From: Flavobacterium salilacus subsp. salilacus
Lineage (GTDB): Bacteria > Bacteroidota > Bacteroidia > Flavobacteriales > Flavobacteriaceae
Direction of reading: 5' to 3'
Length of the DNA: 64,000 nucleotides
NCBI RefSeq assembly: GCF_004634195.1
Contig: NZ_SKBP01000003.1
Location: 62,001-126,000 of the forward strand
Shown here: positions 7,247-15,531 of the stretch, one piece after another
Layout: the number at the start of each line of letters is the position of its first letter
How positions within the stretch are numbered: position 1 is the first letter of the stretch
Program-made: the position numbers and the translations under genes
The notes under the pieces: generated by a model
The model's input: the letters and a program-made list of their open reading frames with translations, nothing else
The model's database searches: none
What the model was told of the DNA's origin: nothing

Positions 7247-9355
7247 ATGAAATTTTTAAATCACATGAGAATCTTTTTTACATCACTATTATTTTTGTTT
7301 ATTGGGTATGCATCTGCCCAGTCCGTACAATCACCATCACAAAACATTGTTACTGAATTTAAGCTTGACCAATCAGGTAAACCGTATTACTCAGTAACCT
7401 ATAAAAATCAACCCGTTGTAGCAAAAAGCTATTTAGGATTTGATATTAAAAATGAACCTGCCCTTACTGATGGTTTTACCATTACAGGAACAAAATCAGC
7501 TTCGGTTAATGACAGTTGGAAACCTGTATTGGGCGAAGTAGCTGTTATACAAAACAAGTATAACCAGCTCACTGTCATGCTTCGTCAGGAAAGTACCGGC
7601 AGGCTGCTTAACGTTATATTCCGCGCGTTTGATGAAGGAGTTGCTTTCCGATATGAGTTTCCTAAGCAGGATAAAATGAACTACTTTGTTATTGCTGCTG
7701 AGAATACAGAGTTTAACCTTACCGGAGATCATAAAACCTTTTGGATTCCGGGCGATTTCGACAGCCAGGAATATGTATATAATGAAACGTTGCTGTCTGA
7801 AGTAGATAACGATAAACTGAACCTTAATAACGGCATTGCCGTAAAATCGATAGGCGGGAGGCACACCATACAATCCCCCTTAATGATGAAATCCGAAGGC
7901 GGACTTTACATTAATATATTTGAGGCTGCGGTGGTAAATTATCCAGTAATGCACCTTAACCTCGACCCGAAAACATACAAATTAAAATCGCAGTTGCCAC
8001 CAAATGCTATAGGCGATATGGCTTACTTACAAGCACCCGCAGTAACCCCTTGGCGTACCATAATGGTTAGCGATGATGCCCGTGATATTGTAGGGCAAAA
8101 AATGATATTAAACCTTAACGAACCTTCTAAAATAGATGATACCTCTTGGATAAAACCCATGAAATATGTAGGCATTTGGTGGGAAATGCACGTTGGTGTA
8201 TCAACTTGGGATTATAGTGGTACTCAGGATGCTTCACAAAAGAAGCCAACAGCACCCAAACCACATGGAGCGACCACCGAAAACACTAAGCGATATATAG
8301 ATTTTGCTGCAAAGCATGGCTTTGACGGTGTATTGGTAGAAGGTTGGAACACAGGCTGGGAAGACTGGTTTGGCAACTGGAAAGAAGAAGTATTTGACTT
8401 TACCACACCTTATCCGGATTTTGATGTTAAACAAGTAACAGAGTATGCCAAAAAGAAAGGTATAAAAATGATAATGCACCACGAAACATCAGGTTCCGTA
8501 GCGAATTATGAGCGCAGGCTGGACAGAGCTTATAAATTCATGAAAGATTATGGTTACGGAGCTGTTAAGTCAGGCTATGTGGGTAAAATTATACCACGTG
8601 GGGAGTTTCACGATGGGCAGGCAATGGTAAACCATTTTAACTATGTGCCACAAAGAGCGGCAGAATATAAAATAATGGTTAACTCGCACGAGTCGTCAAG
8701 ACCAACAGGCGTGCACAGAACCTGGCCTAATTATATTGCTGCCGAAGCAGCTCGTGGTAATGAGTTTAACGGATGGAGCAACGGTAACCCACCGGCGCAT
8801 GAAACGATATTACCTTTTACCCGTTTACTGGGAGGCCCCATGGATTATACCCCCGGTATTTTTGAAGTAAAAATGAATGTATATGACCCTGCTAAAACAG
8901 AGCAGGTACACACTACACTCGCAAAGCAGTTAGCATTATATGTAACTATGTACAGCCCGCTGCAAATGGCTGCCGACCTGCCTGAGAATTATGAGAAGTA
9001 TCCTGATGCATTTCAGTTTATAAAGGATGTAGCTGCCGATTGGGATGATACTAAAGTAATGGAGGCAGAACCGGGCGATTACCTGACTATTGCCCGTAAG
9101 GCAAAAGGTACTGAAAACTGGTTTATGGGAGCAATAACCGATGAGAATGCCAGAAAAACAACACTTACGTTAGATTTCCTTACTCCCGGACAAAAATATA
9201 AAGCAGTTATTTATCAAGACGGTAAAAACGCTGATTGGAAAAACGATCCTATCAACTATGAAATAAAAACTATGAATGTTACCTCTAAAACAAAACTGAA
9301 GCTTAATCTGGCACCGGGTGGCGGTACGGCTGTTAGTTTTGTTCCTGTACAATAA
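7247..9355 (+). CDS. GH97 family alpha-glucosidase (SusB-like, inverting type)
   Basis: A 702-aa glycoside hydrolase with signal peptide 1-24 (ending YASAQ). An N-terminal beta-sandwich (about 30-290) is followed by a TIM barrel (about 300-600) and a C-terminal beta domain, the GH97 architecture. Glu413 (HHET), Glu482 (NSHE) and Glu506 (RGNE) are spaced 69 and 24 residues apart, exactly as the catalytic glutamates of SusB (439, 508, 532). This marks it as an inverting alpha-glucosidase, not a retaining alpha-galactosidase. It releases glucose from malto-oligosaccharides in the periplasm. The next gene, 52 bp downstream, is a sugar symporter, so the two probably form one unit. The second Met (residue 7) could also be the start. 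Confidence 0.93.
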   Translation: MKFLNHMRIFFTSLLFLFIGYASAQSVQSPSQNIVTEFKLDQSGKPYYSVTYKNQPVVAKSYLGFDIKNEPALTDGFTITGTKSASVNDSWKPVLGEVAVIQNKYNQLTVMLRQESTGRLLNVIFRAFDEGVAFRYEFPKQDKMNYFVIAAENTEFNLTGDHKTFWIPGDFDSQEYVYNETLLSEVDNDKLNLNNGIAVKSIGGRHTIQSPLMMKSEGGLYINIFEAAVVNYPVMHLNLDPKTYKLKSQLPPNAIGDMAYLQAPAVTPWRTIMVSDDARDIVGQKMILNLNEPSKIDDTSWIKPMKYVGIWWEMHVGVSTWDYSGTQDASQKKPTAPKPHGATTENTKRYIDFAAKHGFDGVLVEGWNTGWEDWFGNWKEEVFDFTTPYPDFDVKQVTEYAKKKGIKMIMHHETSGSVANYERRLDRAYKFMKDYGYGAVKSGYVGKIIPRGEFHDGQAMVNHFNYVPQRAAEYKIMVNSHESSRPTGVHRTWPNYIAAEAARGNEFNGWSNGNPPAHETILPFTRLLGGPMDYTPGIFEVKMNVYDPAKTEQVHTTLAKQLALYVTMYSPLQMAADLPENYEKYPDAFQFIKDVAADWDDTKVMEAEPGDYLTIARKAKGTENWFMGAITDENARKTTLTLDFLTPGQKYKAVIYQDGKNADWKNDPINYEIKTMNVTSKTKLKLNLAPGGGTAVSFVPVQ

Positions 9356-9407
9356 CACACAATTCTATTCTATATATCTATTATTCACATTAATTATTCA
9401 TTAAATT

Positions 9408-11069
9408 ATGAGTACAAACGAGACAAAAACCAATTATCCTGCCTTATATACCCTTATCACGGTATTCTTTTTCTGGGGTTTTATTGGGGCATCCAACGGT
9501 GTTTTTATTCCATTTTGTAAAGCTAAATTTGGCTTAGACCAGTTTCAGAGCCAGCTTATCGATTTTGCCTTTTATGGAGCTTATTACATAGGCGCTTTAC
9601 TTTTATTTATATTCAGTACCCTGAGAAAGAAAGATATACTTAATGCCTGGGGGTTTAAAAAAGGTATTATTAACGGTTTGCTTATCAGTACTGTGGGGGC
9701 AATAGCCATGATATTTGCAGTAAAATCGGGCGACTATTACTTTATACTGGGCGCTTTATTTATTGTGGCACTTGGTTTTTCGTTACAGCAAACATCTGCA
9801 CAACCTTTTGCAGCATCCTTAGGAGAACCGCATACAGCCAGTAACAGGCTTAATCTTGCAGGAGGTATTAACTCTTTCGGTACGACCATCGGACCAATTG
9901 TAGTTTCATTTGCATTATTTGGAGTAGTATCAGGCGTTAATATTGAGGAATTTGCCCAAAGGGCAGAATCACTTGACAAGATGGAGATACTGTATATGTT
10001 TGTAGGGGCATTATTCCTTATATCGGCAGGTTTATTCTTTTTTTCGAAAAAACTGCCATCAGGTAAAATCGAATCGGTTTTTGAGCCTGCCAAAAAAGCA
10101 ATGAACACACTGATTGCAATCACGCTTATTCTTATTTGCATTTTCGGGTATATTTTTTCCCGTTATGAAGATCCTGAGTTTATCACCCGATTTATAGAAA
10201 ATAAAGAGAAGGACTTTTTAGGGCTTGGTTTAACCATAGCTACCTTATTAGTAATTGTATTCGGGTTACTGTATGCTAACGGTGCTGCACAAAAAAAACC
10301 GCAAGGGTGGGGCGCTATGCGTTACCCTCAACTGGTATTGGGTATGCTGGGTATCTTTACCTATGTAGGGGTAGAGGTAACCATACAAAGTAACTTAGGA
10401 GAACTATTGGGTACTCCCGAATTTGGAGAGCTTACAGGCTCGGCTATTGCACCTTATATTTCTATGTATTGGGGAAGTTTAATGATAGGGCGTTGGGCAG
10501 GTGCTATTTCGGTATTTAACCCTTCTAATACCATGCGTAAAGTATTGCTTATTGTAGTACCCTATATTGCTTTTGGTGTAGTTTTAGGCGCAAATGCTGT
10601 TTCCGGACAGGATATAACACCTTTATATGCTTATGCCGCTATTGTACTGATACAAATAGGAGGTTTCTTTATGGGACAGGATCATCCTGCAAAAACATTA
10701 ATGATTTTCGGACTTTTGGGTATGTCGGCTATGCTTATAGGTTTATTCAGCACAGGTACTGTAGCTATTTATGCCTTTATGAGTGGCGGACTGTTCTGTA
10801 GTATCATGTGGCCGTCAATCTTTGCATTGGGTATAGCCGGTATCGGTAAATATACCTCGCAGGGTTCGGCATTTTTAGTTATGATGATTTTGGGAGGTGG
10901 TATTATCCCACCGTTGCAAGGTAAAATTGCCGATATTATAGGCATTCACCAATCCTATTTTATTCCGGTACTATGTTTTGCTTACATAGCCTTTTACGGA
11001 TGGTATGTAGTTAAAATACTTAAAAAACAAGGTATCGCCGAAGAAGTAGAACTGGGCGACGCTCACTAA
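9408..11069 (+). CDS. FHS-type MFS sugar transporter
   Basis: A 553-aa polytopic membrane protein of the fucose/glucose-galactose:H+ symporter branch of the MFS. The N-terminal half contains [16 protein letters not shown] and a [13 protein letters not shown] motif followed by [15 protein letters not shown], characteristic of FucP/GluP relatives. It is about 100 residues longer than usual FHS members (about 430 aa). The extra length is a central segment (about 220-310) with two added hydrophobic helices ([16 protein letters not shown] and [15 protein letters not shown]). It lies 52 bp after the GH97 alpha-glucosidase and would import the glucose or maltose that enzyme releases. The substrate is inferred from context. 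A terminator follows. Confidence 0.88.
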   Translation: MSTNETKTNYPALYTLITVFFFWGFIGASNGVFIPFCKAKFGLDQFQSQLIDFAFYGAYYIGALLLFIFSTLRKKDILNAWGFKKGIINGLLISTVGAIAMIFAVKSGDYYFILGALFIVALGFSLQQTSAQPFAASLGEPHTASNRLNLAGGINSFGTTIGPIVVSFALFGVVSGVNIEEFAQRAESLDKMEILYMFVGALFLISAGLFFFSKKLPSGKIESVFEPAKKAMNTLIAITLILICIFGYIFSRYEDPEFITRFIENKEKDFLGLGLTIATLLVIVFGLLYANGAAQKKPQGWGAMRYPQLVLGMLGIFTYVGVEVTIQSNLGELLGTPEFGELTGSAIAPYISMYWGSLMIGRWAGAISVFNPSNTMRKVLLIVVPYIAFGVVLGANAVSGQDITPLYAYAAIVLIQIGGFFMGQDHPAKTLMIFGLLGMSAMLIGLFSTGTVAIYAFMSGGLFCSIMWPSIFALGIAGIGKYTSQGSAFLVMMILGGGIIPPLQGKIADIIGIHQSYFIPVLCFAYIAFYGWYVVKILKKQGIAEEVELGDAH

Positions 11070-11093
11070 AAACATTTTGTTATAAAAAATTTA

Positions 11094-11125
11094 ACCGCCT
11101 TACTGTTGTGAGGCGGTTTTTTATT
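11094..11125 (+). terminator. Rho-independent terminator of the GH97-transporter unit
   Basis: AACCGCCT and AGGCGGTT flank a 10-base loop, followed by TTTTTATT. Confidence 0.85.
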
Positions 11126-11162
11126 ACTCTAAAACATGATACCTTTGGTAAAAACATACAAT

Positions 11163-11564
11163 ATGAAAAAAGTACTGATTGCACTAAGCACAATAGCGAT
11201 ACTAACTGCTTGTAATGATAAGAAAAAAGATACTACCGAAGAACCGGCAGTAATAGAAATTAAGGATACTGTTGCTGTTGATAATACCGAAGTGACTGCG
11301 CCCGATGCTTCGATAGTAACGCCTGCTGACGGAGATGTAATAACGGTTGAGGGTAAAGTAACTGAAGTTATTAATGGGAAAGATGGTTATACTGCAAAAA
11401 TATATAGCCCATCCGGAGAGGTTTTTTCGGCTACTATAAGCATTCCTAACATGGATAATCCGAAAGATTTCCGTAAGGTTGAGGTTGGCGACATGATTAC
11501 AGTAACAGGAGATGTTGTAAACCTTGAAAGTGATGTACTTATAAAAGTAACTCAACTTAAATAA
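11163..11564 (+). CDS. Small OB-fold-like lipoprotein
   Basis: A 133-aa protein from the chosen ATG at 11163. An earlier in-frame ATG at 11136 would only add nine residues before the MKK signal start. The signal peptide ends in the lipobox ILTAC, with acylated Cys near residue 17, so it is a lipoprotein. A low-complexity acidic stretch (about 20-60) is followed by a compact beta-rich domain (VITVEGKVTEVING to DVVNLESDVLIKVTQLK) that looks like a small OB fold. Function is unknown. It stands between two terminators and is therefore monocistronic. Confidence 0.75.
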   Translation: MKKVLIALSTIAILTACNDKKKDTTEEPAVIEIKDTVAVDNTEVTAPDASIVTPADGDVITVEGKVTEVINGKDGYTAKIYSPSGEVFSATISIPNMDNPKDFRKVEVGDMITVTGDVVNLESDVLIKVTQLK

Positions 11565-11568
11565 ATAG

Positions 11569-11591
11569 CTTCGGGGCATAAAGCCCCGAAG
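11569..11591. terminator. GC-rich hairpin between convergent genes
   Basis: CTTCGGGGC and GCCCCGAAG flank a 5-base loop. The T-run is poor on both strands, but position and stem strength suggest a terminator. Confidence 0.6.
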
Positions 11592-11605
11592 TATAAAAAC
11601 AGTAA

Positions 11606-12988
11606 TTAACTGTGAGTGTTGCTCCAGTCAATTTTTCGGGATACATACATAACAGTACCTAATATCAGGAATAACCCGATGCTGCCTACCAGCAGGGCAT
11701 AGTTTTCCAGTTGTATTATTACGTATATAAAAGTGTACAGCGCGCCCAGCGATGCAGTAATCAGTAGTGGGAATTTTTTATTTTTCAGTATTGATATGGA
11801 GTAAAGCCCTATCATTACTATAACTGCTGCGCCTGCTATGGCATAAGCAAACTTGAAGGAGCTATGCTCAGTAATCGAAATCAGTAAGGTATAGAACATA
11901 ATAAGAGCAAGCCCTATCATACTGTACTGAAAGATATGGATGTTTATTTTACTGATAGTTTGTATCAGGAAAAACACCAAAAAGGTAAGCCCGATAACAA
12001 GGAAACCATATTTGGCAGCTCTTTCACTTTGCTGGTATTGGTTTACAGGAATTACAAAATCAACATCAAAACTATATTCACTCAGGTTAGGCAGTTTACC
12101 AAAATGTTGCTGTACAAAAGGTCGGTTCAGGAACGATATTTTCCACTCGGCAGTAAAACCACTCTCGGTTATATTTTTATTTTCAGGGATAAAATCGCCC
12201 TGAAACCCCGGTGAAGTCCAGTTCGAAGTCATTTTTGCAGTAGTTTGTTTACCAATGGGCACTATTCGTATATACTCGCTGCCGTTATAACTGATATCAA
12301 AATTAAAAGGTACCGATTTAGTATTAAAAAGTTCTTTAACATTAAAGCTTTTGGTGGTTAATGCAGCATTATTAGTACTTACAGCCCCATATTTGGGTTC
12401 TATTGATATCGATTCAAAATCATTTGATGACGGTTCAAAAATATATTTTTGAGAACCGATGTTTATGGCAACCTCTCCTTTAATGCCTTTAATGTTATTG
12501 GTTTCGATAATTACTGTGGCTTTATCCCACTGTATATCTGCATCTGCAATACTTTCGGTGCTAAAATCGGGCATAGCATAGTTTCCTTTAAAATTCATCT
12601 TAGAGCTAAATAAAACGGACTCATAGTTACTGCGATGTTTTTCTTCGGTAGTTACATTTGCCGTTGCATTAAGCTCATCCGGAAAAAAATAAGCATATTC
12701 AGTATTTGCGGTCCGATTTATAGTTACCCGTTTTGTCTTCTCGTCAGTAACCTTAGTTTCGGTATAGGTGGTATAGGGCACTTTTAGCACAGGACCGTAA
12801 AAGTAAACGCTGCCACCCCACTTTTCGTTAATATCGGTTATTACCTCTTTTTGCCTGTCCGAGCGTTCTAAAATCAGGCTCTTTACATACTCCAGTGGTA
12901 TGAGCAGCACGAGTGTTAATAACCCCACCATTATAATTTTTGCGGTGGCAGAGTGAAAGAAATTCTTAGGGTTTTGATTGGTTTCCAT
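11606..12988 (-). CDS. creD: CreD-family inner-membrane protein
   Basis: A 460-aa protein with the CreD layout: one N-terminal membrane helix (about 17-37, IIMVGLLTLVLLIPLEYV), a large periplasmic beta-rich domain (about 40-320), and a C-terminal group of membrane helices (about 328-450). The conserved opening IPLEYVKSLILERSDRQ and GGSVYFYGPVLKVPY are typical. CreD is linked to envelope stress and beta-lactam responses in Gram-negatives. Its biochemical activity is not established. It is the last gene of a three-gene unit (13729 to 11606; gaps of 2 and 16 bp) behind the repeated palindrome at 13757-13773, so it is probably controlled by the winged-helix protein at 14493. Confidence 0.92.
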   Translation of the reverse strand: METNQNPKNFFHSATAKIIMVGLLTLVLLIPLEYVKSLILERSDRQKEVITDINEKWGGSVYFYGPVLKVPYTTYTETKVTDEKTKRVTINRTANTEYAYFFPDELNATANVTTEEKHRSNYESVLFSSKMNFKGNYAMPDFSTESIADADIQWDKATVIIETNNIKGIKGEVAINIGSQKYIFEPSSNDFESISIEPKYGAVSTNNAALTTKSFNVKELFNTKSVPFNFDISYNGSEYIRIVPIGKQTTAKMTSNWTSPGFQGDFIPENKNITESGFTAEWKISFLNRPFVQQHFGKLPNLSEYSFDVDFVIPVNQYQQSERAAKYGFLVIGLTFLVFFLIQTISKINIHIFQYSMIGLALIMFYTLLISITEHSSFKFAYAIAGAAVIVMIGLYSISILKNKKFPLLITASLGALYTFIYVIIQLENYALLVGSIGLFLILGTVMYVSRKIDWSNTHS

Positions 12989-13004
12989 AATGATTTGATT
13001 TTTG

Positions 13005-13322
13005 TTAAGTGAAAAGAATGTACAAGTATGCTATTGCAACAGGGATATTGATAAGTTGTACAGAGGTATTAATGAGTATTTCTTTTTGTTGTTCTTTATG
13101 TATAAATGATAAGAATATCATTGTGATAAATACCGCAATATTAATAAGGAAAGCAGCGATGACATACCAAAAACCGAGTTGGGCTATATTGATCATGTAT
13201 TTAAACAAAAATGCTATAAGAAAAAGGAATGTACCTATAGTAAACGATATTATTGCTGTCCATATAGGTACAGATGCAATGCCTGTCATTTTAAATGGCA
13301 GTTGTTGATTTATTTCACTCAT
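13005..13322 (-). CDS. Small membrane protein of the creD unit, unknown function
   Basis: A 105-aa protein with three predicted membrane helices (about residues 17-40, 49-73 and 83-104) and little outside the membrane. I do not recognise a family. It starts 2 bp after the stop of the 134-aa upstream gene and ends 16 bp before creD, so the three are co-transcribed. A plus-strand ORF over the same bases is a shadow. Confidence 0.7.
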   Translation of the reverse strand: MSEINQQLPFKMTGIASVPIWTAIISFTIGTFLFLIAFLFKYMINIAQLGFWYVIAAFLINIAVFITMIFLSFIHKEQQKEILINTSVQLINIPVAIAYLYILFT

Positions 13323-13324
13323 AA

Positions 13325-13729
13325 CTATCGAATTAAAAAAGTGTCCTTAATTCGTTCCAATGGCAGGTGCAGCATCCTGTAATGATCTAAATCATAAAAG
13401 CGCAGGGCATTTTTACCTGCTTTATATTGTGTATAAAAATGCTTTATGGCAAAAGGGTAGGCAAGTAACCCCACCAGCATTTCAGACAGCGTGTTGAGGC
13501 TTACATCGCCATTGCCAAACAGGTAGAAATACATACCAAACTGCTCTTTTACGGATGTGTCTTTGGTAATCAAGAGTCGGTATATGTCTTCTTTCTCCAG
13601 TGTTGTACACGGCTTAAAGCCTTTATTAAAAAGATATTGCCCCAAGTGGAACCCTAAGCTGTTGCTTGGATAGTCTATAAGTTCGATGGTGTTTACTGTT
13701 GCTTTTTTGGGTCGGAATAGATTTTTCAT
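13325..13729 (-). CDS. Conserved hypothetical protein, first gene of the creD unit
   Basis: A 134-aa soluble protein without a signal peptide or membrane helices. The N-terminal part (YPSNSLGFHLGQYLFNKGF) and the C-terminal ALRFYDLDHYRMLHLP give a faint resemblance to Coq4-like helical proteins, but the diagnostic metal-binding motif is not evident, so I leave it unassigned. The palindrome at 13757-13773 lies 28 bp upstream of its ATG. It leads a unit with a small membrane protein and creD, so a role in the same envelope response is likely by context. Confidence 0.7.
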   Translation of the reverse strand: MKNLFRPKKATVNTIELIDYPSNSLGFHLGQYLFNKGFKPCTTLEKEDIYRLLITKDTSVKEQFGMYFYLFGNGDVSLNTLSEMLVGLLAYPFAIKHFYTQYKAGKNALRFYDLDHYRMLHLPLERIKDTFLIR

Positions 13730-13756
13730 GATTTTTAGTTTTAGATTGTTGTATTC

Positions 13757-13773
13757 ACTTTGAAATTCAAAGT
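13757..13773 (-). promoter_or_regulatory. Palindromic operator, copy 1 (creD unit)
   Basis: A 17-bp palindrome, ACTTTGAA-A-TTCAAAGT, 28 bp upstream of the 134-aa gene. Identical to copy 2. One half reads as the ACTTTG of a -7-like element on the minus strand, so binding would block the promoter. Confidence 0.7.
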
Positions 13774-13789
13774 ATAGCTATAAATTTTT

Positions 13790-14437
13790 TTATTTATCAG
13801 TAGTATAGTACAAATGGAAGAGCAGGAGCAGAAAGCAACCAAACCCTAAGGTAATGCCCAAAGGCGTAGCACTGGTAAAACTTTGCAGCAGGTCGCCGGT
13901 AAGCGATAAAGGTTGACTGAGAACATCCCAACTGTTGTATCTGAGGAAACGCCCTACATAGATGCCGAACCCACTCAAAAAGCAAGTTATCGCTATACTG
14001 AACCACGCCAGCAACGGATTACTTTTTATACTAATGATATTGAATATATGTTTCATAGATGCCAGCCCTGCCAGTATGCCCCCTGTGGCAAACGAGATGA
14101 GCAACAGTACATCATACCAAATGGGTACTGTGCTTACCTTTTTTAGATGGATGAAGTCGGTAATGATGTAGGGGGCATTGGGCAATAGTAACAACCAGCA
14201 GAGTAGTAACGGATAGAAGTACATTTTCTTTTCCATCAGTTTTATGTTATTAATCATCAGTACTGATACTACTAATGGCAGATAGGCAAGGAATAGATTC
14301 CAAATTAAAAAAGAGTAAAACATGGAGTGGGTTAGCTTTGCCCTTACCAATAGTAAAGCGGTACAAAACAGGGCTAAATAGAGCAGGGCATAATGCTGCC
14401 TAAAGGTGTTGGAGAGCGTTAATCGGAGTGTTTTCAT
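13790..14437 (-). CDS. DUF1361 membrane protein
   Basis: From the ATG at 14437 (MKTLRL) the protein has 215 aa. The frame is open a further 16 codons upstream, but the operator at 14459-14475 lies inside that extension, so the internal start is preferred. Six or seven membrane helices are present, with the DUF1361 signatures LPNAPYIITDFIHL and FGIYVGRFLRYNSWD. The molecular function of DUF1361 is unknown. It has its own copy of the palindrome 22 bp upstream, which ties it to the HTH gene immediately upstream and to the creD unit. Confidence 0.85.
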   Translation of the reverse strand: MKTLRLTLSNTFRQHYALLYLALFCTALLLVRAKLTHSMFYSFLIWNLFLAYLPLVVSVLMINNIKLMEKKMYFYPLLLCWLLLLPNAPYIITDFIHLKKVSTVPIWYDVLLLISFATGGILAGLASMKHIFNIISIKSNPLLAWFSIAITCFLSGFGIYVGRFLRYNSWDVLSQPLSLTGDLLQSFTSATPLGITLGFGCFLLLLFHLYYTTDK

Positions 14438-14458
14438 ATTGTTTATTTTATATAAAGT

Positions 14459-14475
14459 ACTTTGAAATTCAAAGT
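14459..14475 (-). promoter_or_regulatory. Palindromic operator, copy 2 (DUF1361 gene)
   Basis: The same 17-bp palindrome ACTTTGAA-A-TTCAAAGT, between the stop of the HTH gene and the DUF1361 start. Confidence 0.7.
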
Positions 14476-14492
14476 TTAAATTCAAAAAAATA

Positions 14493-14789
14493 TCAGTCTT
14501 TTTTTATCAGTTTTTCCAGAGCATCAATGTGGTCTTTAAAGGCTTTCCTGCCTGCTTTTGTAGCCATATAGCGTGTGTTGGGTTTTTTGCCTATAAACTG
14601 TTTTTCTATCATAATATACTCTTCGGCTTCCAGGGCTTTTGCGTGGCTTGCCAGGTTACCGTCGGTAACGCCCAGCAATTCTTTAAGGGTGGTAAAGTCC
14701 GCATACTCATTTACCATAAGTATGCTCATAATCCCCAAGCGTATGCGATGATCAAAAGCCTTGTTAATATGTTGCAGTATGTTTTTCAC
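14493..14789 (-). CDS. Winged-helix DNA-binding regulator (HTH_34 type)
   Basis: A 98-aa protein consisting of a single winged-helix domain: DHRIRLGIMSILM (helix 1), FTTLKELLGVTDGNLASHAKAL (helix-turn-helix, about 32-55), then the wing ending KPNTRYMATKAGRKAF and a C-terminal dimerisation helix. This is the PF13601-like group of small MarR/ArsR relatives. Its start overlaps the stop of the upstream membrane-protein gene by one base, so both are one message. Three copies of the same palindrome lie in front of that message, the DUF1361 gene and the creD unit. The protein is the obvious candidate to bind them, most likely as an autorepressor. Confidence 0.88.
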   Translation of the reverse strand: MKNILQHINKAFDHRIRLGIMSILMVNEYADFTTLKELLGVTDGNLASHAKALEAEEYIMIEKQFIGKKPNTRYMATKAGRKAFKDHIDALEKLIKKD

Positions 14790-15406
14790 TACTTTTCCTT
14801 TCGGTCATATTTAAAATACATTACAGTACCATATACTATGTGGCATACGCCAAAGCCCAATGCCCAAAACTCCAGCCCATAACCCATATAGTAGGTAGCT
14901 ACCAGCCCTATAACTATTACAGTAAGCCCCAAATAACGAACATCCCTCAGGGTATATTTACTGGCATTTACACAGGCTAACCCATAAAATATAAGTGTTA
15001 TGGGCGATATAAGCCCGTAATACCTGTTTTTAATGAGCAGTATTGCAAATATACCGCCTGTTACCAAAGGTATAAGAAAGTTGACCAAAAGCCTTTTGGA
15101 AGTACTGTTCCATACTGTTTCACCTCTTTTTTTAGTTTTAACAGCAGTTAATATATAGGCGGTAAGTACCGATAGTATCAATACTGCTATAGCTATGAGT
15201 ATAACGGCTTTAAACGAGTTACTTTCTATCGTGATGTACCTGCCATAATTCAGGTTATATATATACTTTCCGGCAGCAGCACCGGCTAAGGCATAAATGC
15301 CTGCCATAATGCCCGAAAGCCCGCTAAGGGATAAAAACTGTGACGACTTGTCCATCATTTTCCGGATGTCCTGTATGTCTTTTAAATAATCTTTCTCTGC
15401 CTCCAT
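14789..15406 (-). CDS. Polytopic membrane protein paired with the winged-helix regulator
   Basis: A 205-aa protein with a short cytoplasmic N-terminus (MEAEKDYLKDIQDIRKMMDK) and five or six hydrophobic helices, beginning with FLSLSGLSGIMAGIYALAGA. I do not recognise an enzymatic motif. Tight coupling to the HTH gene (1-bp overlap) suggests it may act as a sensor or effector that modulates the regulator. That is inference from gene order only. Its ATG lies 9 bp from the palindrome at 15415-15431, which leaves a very short leader. Confidence 0.75.
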   Translation of the reverse strand: MEAEKDYLKDIQDIRKMMDKSSQFLSLSGLSGIMAGIYALAGAAAGKYIYNLNYGRYITIESNSFKAVILIAIAVLILSVLTAYILTAVKTKKRGETVWNSTSKRLLVNFLIPLVTGGIFAILLIKNRYYGLISPITLIFYGLACVNASKYTLRDVRYLGLTVIVIGLVATYYMGYGLEFWALGFGVCHIVYGTVMYFKYDRKEK

Positions 15407-15414
15407 AATAAAGT

Positions 15415-15431
15415 ACTTTGAAATGCAAAGT
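15415..15431 (-). promoter_or_regulatory. Palindromic operator, copy 3 (membrane protein-HTH unit)
   Basis: ACTTTGAA-A-TGCAAAGT, one mismatch from the other two copies, 9 bp upstream of the membrane-protein gene. It overlaps a -7-like TTACTTTG on the minus strand. Confidence 0.65.
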
Positions 15432-15485
15432 AAAATTATTTTTACTCATGTACCAAATATTTATTGTATTATTTTTTAGGGAAAT

Positions 15486-15513
15486 AAAAAAAGGTGCGTA
15501 ATGCACCTTTTTA
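15486..15513 (-). terminator. Rho-independent terminator
   Basis: AAAAAGGTGC and GCACCTTTTT flank a 5-base loop, and a T-run follows on the minus strand downstream of the 286-aa gene. Confidence 0.8.
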
Positions 15514-15531
15514 ATGTAGTTATAATGTTTT

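Noticed and set aside
13009..13308. Plus-strand ORF opposite the small membrane protein of the creD unit
   Set aside because: The minus-strand protein has regular hydrophobic helices and operon spacing; the plus ORF is its shadow.
13325..13729. Assignment of the 134-aa protein as Coq4
   Set aside because: General helical similarity only; the conserved metal-binding motif of Coq4 is not evident.
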